Shown piece after piece: positions 35,581-46,100 of a stretch of DNA of 64,000 nt (positions within the stretch are counted from its first letter, which is position 1; every line of letters starts with the position of its first letter). Both the position numbers and the translations under genes were made by a program. Under the pieces are notes generated by a model that saw nothing but the letters and a program-made list of their open reading frames with translations, did no database searches and was not told where the DNA came from. Source of the stretch: Candidatus Zhuqueibacterota bacterium (GTDB taxonomy: Bacteria; Zhuqueibacterota; Zhuqueibacteria; Zhuqueibacterales; Zhuqueibacteraceae); NCBI GenBank assembly GCA_022616415.1, contig JAKEEU010000250.1, positions 1 to 64,000 of the forward strand, in the 5' to 3' direction.

Positions 35581-36792
35581 ATGCGTACAGAATCCCATCA
35601 ACAACGGCTCCAATCGCGTCTTGCCGAACTCGGCGTGGTCGACTTGCTGCGCGAGTTGATTCAAGCGCCGAGTTATATCGGCCTGCCGCGCCAGGAGGAG
35701 AAAGCCGTGGCGGTGCTCGCGCGATATTTTGAAACACATCAGATCGAATTTTCAACAATCGAAGTCCGTCCCGGCCGGCCGAATTTGTTGGCCACAGTCC
35801 GAAGTCCGAGGTCGGGATGTCATTTGGTCTTTTGTGGCCATACCGATACCGTTGCTCCGAACACCATTACGACGATGGATCCGTTCGCGGCGGAGATTCG
35901 CGACGGCCGCATTTATGGCCGCGGCGCTGTGGATATGAAAGGGCCGGTCGCGGCGATGGCTGCCGCATTGATTGCGTTGAAGAATTTGCAACTCTTGGAA
36001 AAAGGCGCGGTTACTCTCGCGGCAGTCATCGACGAAGAGATGGAAAGCCTCGGCGCGGAAGCATTGATTCGCTCCGGCATCACTGCCGATGGCGCCATCG
36101 TCGGCGAGCCGACGAGCAATCAAATCGCCATCGGCCACAAAGGTTTGGAATGGCTAGAAATTGAATTTCTCGGCAAGGCCACGCACGGCGGCACGCCGGA
36201 GAAGGGCGTCAATGCGATTTCGGCGGCGGCGAGATTTGTGCGCTTAGTCGAAGAAGAGCTTGTGCCCCAATTTCAGCAACGTCGCCATCCCGTGCTTGGC
36301 ACACCGACGATTAATATGGGCACGATTGGCGGGGGCGATCAGCCGAGCACGGTTGCGGCGCGTTGCACGGTTCAACTCGACCGGCGCTGGGTGCCGGCTG
36401 AAACGATTGAGCAGGTTTTTGGCGAGTTGGAAGAAATACTTCGCCGGGTACGAGAAGCCATGCCCGGCTTGTCAACCGGTTTGCGTCGCGTTCCGGGCGG
36501 CATGTCGAAGATGATTCACGGGCCGTTGGAAATTGCCTCGGATCATCCTTTGGTTCTCGCCGCGCAAAAAGCCCACGCCGAAATCTACGGCCATGCGGGC
36601 GCGCTCACGGCTTTTCCGGCCTGGACTGATGCGGCACTGCTTTCGCGCGAGGCCAAGATTCCTTGCATCGTTTGCGGTCCGGGCGATTTGTCGCTCGCAC
36701 ACTCAGCGGAAGAATCCATTGCCATGGTGGAAGTTGAAGACGCGGCAAAATTGTATGCGCTCACCGCGATCCATTTCTTGGCTGACTTTTAA
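35581..36792 (+). CDS. M20-family zinc peptidase/deacylase (ArgE/DapE/ACY1 type)
   Basis: The 403-residue product hydrolyses an N-acyl or peptide bond with two zinc ions. Ligands: H87 with D89 (VFCGHTDTV), D118 (GRGAVDMKG), the catalytic Glu-Glu (AVIDEEMESLG), Glu in VGEPTSN and His near 378 (LAHSAEE). A lid/dimer domain lies in the middle (FLGKATHGGTPEKGVNAISA). The loop at residues 72-80 just before GHTD is encoded by a short-word DNA array also seen in the ATPase gene. There is no clear ribosome site. The specific substrate cannot be set: acetylornithine, succinyl-diaminopimelate and related compounds are candidates. Confidence 0.9.
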   Translation: MRTESHQQRLQSRLAELGVVDLLRELIQAPSYIGLPRQEEKAVAVLARYFETHQIEFSTIEVRPGRPNLLATVRSPRSGCHLVFCGHTDTVAPNTITTMDPFAAEIRDGRIYGRGAVDMKGPVAAMAAALIALKNLQLLEKGAVTLAAVIDEEMESLGAEALIRSGITADGAIVGEPTSNQIAIGHKGLEWLEIEFLGKATHGGTPEKGVNAISAAARFVRLVEEELVPQFQQRRHPVLGTPTINMGTIGGGDQPSTVAARCTVQLDRRWVPAETIEQVFGELEEILRRVREAMPGLSTGLRRVPGGMSKMIHGPLEIASDHPLVLAAQKAHAEIYGHAGALTAFPAWTDAALLSREAKIPCIVCGPGDLSLAHSAEESIAMVEVEDAAKLYALTAIHFLADF

Positions 36793-37125
36793 CAGATGCT
36801 TTTCCTCGCTTTAACACCAACCCAATATCCACCCAATATTGATTTGGCAAAAGGTTGGGAACAATTTGCAGTTCCTAGGTGTATGCAAAATCACCAAAAA
36901 ATGTTTTACCGTTTTTCATAATTTTACAATTTTTTAAAAAAAGTGTGAGGTTTTTGTCAAAAGTTGTGTCTTATTGATTGTAGGCCAAACTGTAAAAAAA
37001 TGGCACGCGCGGAAATATGAGCATACGCGGGCAAAGGAATATTTCCTGACTTTTACATTCTTTTCCAGATTCTTTACAGCAAAGACACATATTTTATACC
37101 TTAAGAGGATTTTTCAGGAGGGAGT
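36793..37125 (+). promoter_or_regulatory. AT-rich intergenic region with probable promoter for the giant protease
   Basis: The 333-bp gap is strongly AT-rich. The best promoter is TTTACA (37073) with TATACC (37095) at 16 bp, ending 25 bp before the ATG; the gene has a strong AGGAGGG site. Two ACCCA-ATAT words are repeated near 36820-36840. No other feature was seen. Confidence 0.45.
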
Positions 37126-40100
37126 ATGAAACTCTTGTCTCATCGCAAGCCGTTTGCGATTATTTTTGCTCTGACCCTGTTGGCCGGGGTTGGCGCGCAA
37201 ACACAACCTCGATTTGTAGCCGGCAAAAATTCCGGGCGAGCCGGAACGCAGTATGTCGATCGGCAGGTGATCGTCAAACTCGCCGACAACGTGAACGCGA
37301 GCGCGATTGATGCCGTGCGAGGCAGCATGAATGCCAAAGCGCTTAAAAGGTTTTCGAGCATCGGCGCTGAGCTTTGGCAAATCTCCGACGAGACGGTTGA
37401 AGCGGCGATCGCGCGATATCGCCGGGATCCGCGCATCAAATATGTCGAGCCGAATTATCGGGTCGCACTGATCCAGCAGCGGATTGAGCGCTTTCCCAAC
37501 GATCCACGATTTGCGCAAATGTGGGGGCTTCACAATACGGGACAAACCGGCGGCACGAATGACGCCGATATCGATGCGCCCGAGGCGTGGGATATTGAAA
37601 CCGGCAATGACGTGATCGTCGGTGTTATCGATACCGGCGTCGACTGGACGCACGAGGACCTCGCGCCAAACATTTGGGTCAATACCGGGGAAATTCCCAA
37701 CAATAGATTGGACGATGATGGCAACGGCTACATCGACGACGTTCGCGGGTGGGATTTCGTCAACAATGACAACGATCCCATGGATGATGAGGGGCACGGC
37801 TCGCACGTCTCCGGAACGATAGCCGCGGTGGGAAACAACGGCATCGGCACGGTTGGCGTTAGTTGGTCGGCCAAAATTATGCCGCTGAAATTTCTGGATG
37901 CAAACGGCGCTGGCACCACGGCCGGCGCGATTGAGGCGGTGGAATATGCCACCAGAATGCGCGCGCGCTTGACGAGCAATAGCTGGGGTAGCGGCGACTT
38001 TTCCCAAGCGTTGTACGATGCCATTGCCGCCGCGGGAAAAGCCGGCATTTTGTTCGTCGCCGCGGCCGGGAACGGCGGGTCAGATGGCATCGGCGATGAT
38101 AATGATCTCTTGCCGCACTACCCCTCCAATTATGATTTGGACAATATCATCGCCGTAGCAGCCACCGATCATAATGATCTCAAAGCCGTTTTCTCAAATT
38201 TCGGCGCCGCAACGGTTGATCTCGGCGCCCCGGGCGTGGATATTCTGAGCACGTTTCCGAGAAATACCTACGGCGCGATCAGCGGAACTTCCATGGCGAC
38301 GCCGCATGTGTCTGGCGCGATCAGCTTGATATGGTCGCGGGTTCCCGGCCTGACCCACTTGCGCGTCAAAGAGTTGATCTTGCAGAACGTCGATCCCCTC
38401 ACTTCTTTGCAAGGCAGAACGGTAAGCGGGGGACGACTCAATGCCTTCAATGCTCTGCTATCGGCTGAACCGGATAGCATCGCCCCGGCGGCGGTAACCG
38501 ATTTGGCAACGGCCGACCCGAAATCGAATTTCATCACGCTGATTTGGACCGCGAGCGGAGATGACGGCGATTCCGGCAAGGCTGCGGCTTATGATATCCG
38601 CTATTCGACCTCGCCGATCAATTCAGCCAATTTCGCTGCGGCGACCAGAGTTTCCGGCGCGCCGGCGCCCAGACCGGCAGGCGACTCGGAAAGCTTCGCC
38701 GTCGGCGGGCTGAATTTCAATACGACTTATTATTTTGCCCTCAAAGTTTTTGACGAGCAAGGCAATGCCTCGGAAGCTTCGAATTCGCCTTCCGGCACCA
38801 CGCTTGGCATACCTGTGATTGCCGTCACGCCGGATTCTTTGGCCGACAGCCTGCTGACTGGCGCGCAATCGACACATACCCTGACCATCAGCAATACCGG
38901 CGAAGGCACACTCGATTTCAATATTGTGATCACCGGCGCGGACTCTTTGGCGGTGTCCGCCCAAATAAATTCTTTCGCGCTGAATCGAGCACGTCTGAAA
39001 CCGGAAGCGGTGGAGCAGCAGGAATCTCATCGGACGCAATACGAGGCGTATAAGGATGGCGCGTCAGCCGGATTGTCTTCACCGGCTCAACCGGTCGCGA
39101 ATCCCAACATGCTGGAACTGTATCGCCGTTTTCTCGCGACGGTTGCCGATAGCGCGGTGATCTTCCATGATGATATGGAAAACGGCGTTAATGGATGGTC
39201 ACACTACTCAACCCACGCGAACCGCATCGACCAATGGGCGCAAACGAAAAACCGCGCCAACAGCGGGACAACGAGCTGGCAGGTCACCCAACATGATGTC
39301 GAAGGCAGCGATGCGCTGCAATCTCCGCCCATCGACTTAACCGGATACGAGGACGCCACGCTGGCTTTCATGCACTGGCACAATTTTGATGACTGCGGCG
39401 ATCCGACGTTTGACCCGGATGGCGGCATCCTCGAAGTTTCCAGCGACGGCGGCGCGAGGTGGACGCAGATTTTTCCCGTCGGCGGTTATCCTTACATTTT
39501 GGATAACACTTGCTCCAATCCACTCACGGGTTACCAAGCTTATTCCCACGACGGCGGCAATGGCAATGCCTTTATTCCGGCCATCTTTGACTTAACCCCG
39601 TATGCCGGAAATGCAATTCTCCTGCGATGGCAAGCCGGCTGGGATTGCGGGAATTGCGCGCTCAACGAAGGCTGGTATGTCGATGATGTGACGGTCTATT
39701 CCTCCAGCTTTATCGGCTGGCTCTCCGCCAATCCCGATGCCGGAACCGTTGTCGCCGGCAACGGCATGGCCATAACCGTGAGCTTCGATGCCACCGGCTT
39801 GAACGGCGGCGATTATACGGCCAACCTTGTAATTTCCAGCAACGATCCCCAGACCGCCAAGGTAAAGATTCCTGCGCGTTTGCACGTGACCGGAGCTCCG
39901 GATATTGCGCTTTCGGATAACGCTTTTGATTTCGGCACTGTTCTCCTCGGCGACACCGTTGCCGCGAAGCTGACCATTGCCAATCCCGGCACCGATCTTT
40001 TGACGGCAAACATCGTTTCCGATAACGGAGATTACACGGTCACCCCCGATCTTGTAAATTTGGCTCCCAAAAAGAGCGAGGTGGTTCTGGTTCGTTTCAT

Positions 40101-43100
40101 TCCAAGCGCCGAAGGGGACATTTTTGGCGCATTGACGATCGCCACGAATGATCCCGATGAGCCGGAGGTGGTTGTTGCTTTGCGAGGCCGAGGCGTGCCG
40201 CCGCCGGAGATTGCAGTTGCTCCGGATTCGTTGCGCGACAATTTGCTGACCGGCCAGACTTCGCGGCACGTGCTGACGATTTCCAACACCGGCTTGAGCG
40301 ATCTGAATTTTGCCCTTTCAATCGAAAACGTCGCCGTGGCTTTTCCTCCAGAATTAGCTAAAAAGCGCTCGCAAAATTTAGTGGCGCAAGCGCGGAAATC
40401 ACAAGCAACGGCTGACAGCCAAGCGGCTGCTTTGCGCTTGACCTCGCGGCCTGAGCCACCCAAACAATGGAACAATCTCGTCAAGGCTCGTCCAACCAAC
40501 GTGACGGTGACGAAGCCGCGCAAGAAAAATGCGGCGCATGCATTGCTTCCGGTTGTGATCGAGGATCCGGCCGGCGATGGCGGCGCCGTGGATGTCATCA
40601 CCTTGCGCGGCCTCAGCATCGGCGACGCGCTGCAGATTGAAATGGAATTTGCCACCACGATCGTTCCAGCCGATTTTGGCGGCTATTTTTCCGTTGACAT
40701 CGATCAGAACCCGCGTACCGGCTTTCCCCCAACCTTCGGACTTCCTGGGCAAGATATTGGCGCGGAATATGAATTTAGTTTTTTCTCGCTCGATTTGGGC
40801 GTGGTTGATCTTTTTGATCTCAGAACCGGTGTGTATGTAGCCAGCTACGAAGTCGAAATTCAGCCCAATACTTTGCGCTTTTCCGCACTGCTGGCTGATC
40901 TTGGCAAAGACGACGGCAATATGGATGTTACAGGTGTGATCGGAAATGCATTTGGGCCGACGGATTGGTTTCCCGACCAAGGCCACGGCACGATCCGGGC
41001 CGGCGTTACATGGATTTCGGTCGCTCCCGATTCTGGCGTCGTTCCACCAGGCAGCAGCGTCGAAATCGAAGTCACCTTCGATGCCACTGGGTTGCAAGGC
41101 GGCGATTACACCGCCGACCTCGTCGTGATCAACAACGACCCCGATGAGAAAAGAACCATCGTCCCCGCACATCTGCAAGTGACCGGCGCCGCCGATATTG
41201 CCGCCGCCCAAGATACTTTGGATTTTGGCGAAGTTTTTTTGGGCGTCAGGAAGCCTTTGAAACTCGTGGTGCAAAATAAAGGAACGCTGGATCTGCTGAT
41301 TTTGAGCGCCGTCACCGACCCCGCGGTTTACACGGTCTCTCCGGCTTTTGCCGGAGTCGACCCCGGCGAGCAAGAAGTGTTTACGGTGCGCTTCTTGCCC
41401 CAAGCGGCGACTGACTACCCGGGCACGCTGACTTTCACGAGCAACGATCCGGACGAGCCGGCGTACGTCGTTACGCTGTTGGGTCAAGGCGTCACGCCGC
41501 CGGATATCGAGGTCTCGCCGCTTTCATTCGCTTTCAATTTAAATGCCGGCGATAGCGCCATGGCCGCGATGACCATCGCCAACACGGGCGGCAGCACGCT
41601 CGATTTTACGATTCGTGACGAGGAAGCCCCACGGGCCACGCCAACCGGCGGCCAAAAACTCTATTGGACTGAAGTGTTCACTTCGACGGCGGATTCCGTC
41701 CAGCGCAGCAATTTGGATGGGAGCGGCGTTGAAAAACTTTTTACCACCCCAAACGATCCTCTCGGCATTACGATAGATGTGCAGGGCGGACGAATCTATT
41801 GGGCGGAGTTTATAGACGGCAGCATTCGCTCGAGCCGCCTGGATGGCAGCGATAACAAAGTCCTCGTCTCCGGCCTGCTCGGTCCGGTTGACATCGCGCT
41901 TGACCCGGCCGGCGGCAAAATGTACTGGACTGATTTCAATAGCGGAACCATTACTCGGGCCAATTTGGATGGGAGCGGCGTCACGATTATCGTGCAGAGC
42001 CTCGGTGCGGCTTCGAAAAACGTTCTGGGACCAAAGGATGAAGCGCCTGCCACCCGTACGCCAATCGTGCGCTCTGATGAAAACGCTTTAGCATTACTCG
42101 GTCCCTGGGGAATCGCTCTCGATTTGGCGCATGGCAAAGTGTATTGGGCCGAGCAAAGCGGCGATCGCATCGCGCGGGCGAATTTGGATGGCAGCAACTT
42201 GGAAACGATTATCGCGTCAGGGATCAATGGCCCGCGCGGCATCAAGCTCGACGTTGCGGCAGGAAAAATTTATTTCGTCGATAGTTTCAACGATGCGATC
42301 AAACGCGCCAATTTGGATGGCGGCAGCGTTGAGACCATCCTGCAATTTGGCAGCGACAGGAATACGCTCGACCTCGAGCTTGACCTCAGCGCCAAGCAGT
42401 TTTATTGGTCGGACAACTCGGCGCACCTCATCCAACGGGCGAATTTCGACGGCAGCAATGTCACCTCGATTATCAGCAAACCGGCGGCGCCCGCGTTCGA
42501 AGGATTTTTTGGCGTGGGACTTTTGTCGGGGACGAATTGGCTGACGGAGAGGCCACGCAACGGCAGAATCCAAGCCGATTCAACGCTGGGCGTCGACCTC
42601 GAAGTGAACACCAAAGGCCTTGTCGATGGCGACTATAGCGCAACAGTTTTCATTGCCTCCAACGATCCGGATGAGCCGGAGATGCCGGTTCCAGTGACAT
42701 TGCACGTGACCGGTGTGCCGGTGATCGCCGTATCAAGAGACACTTTGGATTACGGCGCGATTTTCATCGGCGCCTCCGGCATCGATACGCTGATCGTCTC
42801 CAATGTGGGAACGGCTTTATTGTCCGTCACCGATATTTCTGCCGATCTGCCGGAATTTAAGGCGGACGCCACCAATTTCGATTTGGACCCGGAAGAACGG
42901 CAGGTCGTCGTGGTCACCTTTAAACCCGAGGCAGTACAAGAATTTTCCGGCCAATTGACCATCACGAGCAATGATTCGAAGCGACCCACCGTCGCTGTCG
43001 CCTTGCTCGGCAAAGGCGTGATACCGCCGGACATCGCCGTGGCGCCGGATTCATTGGATGAGAGCCTATTCACCGGCGAGACTTCGACGCAGATATTGAC

Positions 43101-46100
43101 GATCAGCAACAGCGGCGGCAGCGATTTGACGTTCGAGATTTCACCGGCGAAAGCCGCAACCGCGGCTTCGGTAAAGGCAAAAAATCTTGAAACTGCTTCA
43201 ATCGCCGCAAGCAAAAATACATTTTTCAAACGGCAGCAGGACTTGTCGCAGTTGCAACAAGAAATATCCGGCCAGATTCTTGCGCAGACCAGCTCTTACG
43301 GCGCAGCGGCGCAAACTTTGCCTAAAAAACTTGCCGGTGTCACTTCCGCGGCGGCGGATATTTTGCTGCTGACGACGACAACGGTGCAAGGTTCGGTGGA
43401 GCAAATTTTGAAAAACATGGGAAGGCCTTACGATTTTCTGCAGACGGAGGTTTTTACCGGAATTGATTTTTCGCCTTATAAAACTTTGATCGTCGCCTTA
43501 GACGGGGGCCTTATATCTGAAGCGAGCGTCCAGGCCCTGGCCATCGCCGCAAGCAGCGGCAAAAAACTCATCATCCTTGGCGGGACGAGCGTCGATTCCT
43601 ATTACCGCGGGATGCAGGCTTATTTATTGTCTCACACCGGCCAGCAAGGTTGGGCGATTTCACAAACACCGCATTTGCGTGTCAGCGATCCCATGCATCC
43701 TTTATCTGCTGATTTGCCGCTTATTTATAATTACAACGATTTCTTTAGCGCTTATTATATGCTGCGGGTCAATGATCCCTCGGCTAAGGCGGCGGCAATC
43801 AACGGTGACGGCCACCCGATCTTGCTTGACAAGGAGATCGACGATGGAATTTTGATTTACTTTACCAGTTCTCCGAATGACAGACTCTGGGGCAATGCTC
43901 CTGATTTTGCCATATTGGAAACAGTGATCGGCAATGCATTGGATTTTTCCGGACCGATTACCTGGCTCGCCGTCAATCCTGACTTCGGCATTGTTCCGGC
44001 GAATGATTCGATAAATGTCGTCGTGGCCTTTGATGCCACCGGCTTGAAAGGCGGCGACTACTTTGCCAACCTCGTGATCTCCAGCAACGATCCGGATGAG
44101 GACACGCTGAAGGTTCCCGCACATCTGCGCGTGACCGGCGCGCCGGTGATTGCAGTTTCGGATACGATATTGCCTTTTGGCGAAGTTTTCGTCGGCGTGA
44201 CGGTTATAGACACGTTGATCGTCTCCAGCCGCGGAACGGACAGTTTAAATGTGAGCAGCATCGCGGTGGACAATACGGATTACAGCGTAAGACCAACAAG
44301 TTTTACGCTCGCGCCCGGAGAAAACAGAGCGGTTGAAGTGAGCTTCACGCCGCCAGCAACCGGCCAAAACAATGGCACTTTGACCATCTTGAGTAATGAC
44401 AAGGTCACCCCGCAATTGCAGGTGACGCTTGCCGGCGAGGGCGTGGAGCCGCCGGTTATTTCGGTCACCCCGGCCGCTTTTGAATTTCGCGTCGATGCAG
44501 GCGATTCAGCGACAGCCTTGATGACGATCGCCAATACGGGTGGCAGCCCGCTCAATTTTAAAATTCGGGATGAAGAAGCGCCGCACACAACGGCGGCCAG
44601 CGACCAGAAGCTTTATTGGACGGAATCATTGTCAGCGCCGGATACGCTGCATAGCAGCAATTTGGATGGAAGCAATGTGGAAAGGCTCTTCACCAACAAC
44701 GGCGCGATGAGAGGAGTTGCCGTGGACGAAGCGAGCGGCCGCCTCTATTGGGCCGATCGCGGTGACACCACGATCCGGTCGAGCCGGCTCGATGGCAGCG
44801 ATGTCAAAGTGCTGCTCTCGGGTGTTGATGCGCTCGATCTTGCCATCGATCACGCCGGCGGCAAAATCTATTGGACCAATTTCAGCATCGGCGCGATCAA
44901 CCAGGCCAATTTAGATGGTAGCGGCGTCAAAATCATCATTCAGCGCGCGCCGGGAGTTTCGGGAACGCGCTCGGAACCGGATGAAGAGATTGCTCAGGCG
45001 CCGGCAGTCAGGCCCGACGAGAACGCCGCCGTGTTAGGCGGCCCGTGGGGAATCGCGCTCGACTTGACGCATGGCAAAGTGTATTGGACCGAGCAAAACG
45101 GAAATCGCATCGGCCGGGCGAACCTGGATGGAAGTGGAGTTGAGACGGTTGTCGACTCCGTGCTCTTTGGCCCGCGCGGCATCAAGCTCGACGTCGCCGG
45201 CGGCAAAATATATTTTATCGATAGCTTCAACCGTGCGATCAAACGCGCCAATTTGGACGGCAGCCGGCTTGAGACTATCATCCCCTTCGCCGGCTCAAAT
45301 CCGCTCGACCTCGAGCTTGACGTTGAGGCGCAGCAGTTCTATTGGACTGACAACGTGCTCAATCAAATCCAACGAGCGAATTTCGACGGCAGCAACGTCC
45401 AAGTCATTGTCAATTCCAATCGCGCCAACGGTCCTTTTGGAATCGCACTTTCGCTGGGAACGGGTTGGCTGACCGAAGGGCCAAGCAGCGGAACAATTGC
45501 TGCCGGTTCGAGCCAGGATATCGAGGTTAAAGTTGACACCGGCGCGCTGCCCATCGGCAATTATAGCGCCAATATTTTTGTCGAATCCAACGATCCCAAG
45601 AGCCAAGCGGTCACTGTACCGGTGAAATTGCAAGTCATAGCGGGTGATCTGCTCATCGCCATTGCCGATACGCTGCACGGCGTGCCGAATGAAACGGTTG
45701 AGGTGCCCGTCTTCCTGACGCTGAATGTGGACAGTCTCGCCGTTGCGGCGTTGGGCGCGACCATCAAAGCCACCAACAAGATTCTCACTTTTGTCGATTT
45801 CACGCCGGGTCCGATTATTCCCGATGCGAGCCTCCGAGTTATTTCGCCAACTCCGGATAGCGTTCGGTTGGCTTTCCTTGCCTCCAGCGGCCAAAATATT
45901 ACGCAGAGCGGCTTGCTGGCCACGCTTCGGTTCCAAATTGCCAACAATGCGCCGGTCGGACAAACGGCGTTGCTTAATTTCAGCCTGCTCACGGCGGCGG
46001 ATTCGAGCGTCAAACCGTTATCTTTCTCTGCCGACAACGGCAGGCTCAAAGTCAATAAAGCGCCGGTGCTTTCAGGCCGGGTACAGTACGCTGGCACCGG

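Noticed and set aside
40399..41487. Minus-strand frame of 362 codons inside the giant protease gene
   Set aside because: Shadow of the real frame; no start signal and no recognisable domain.
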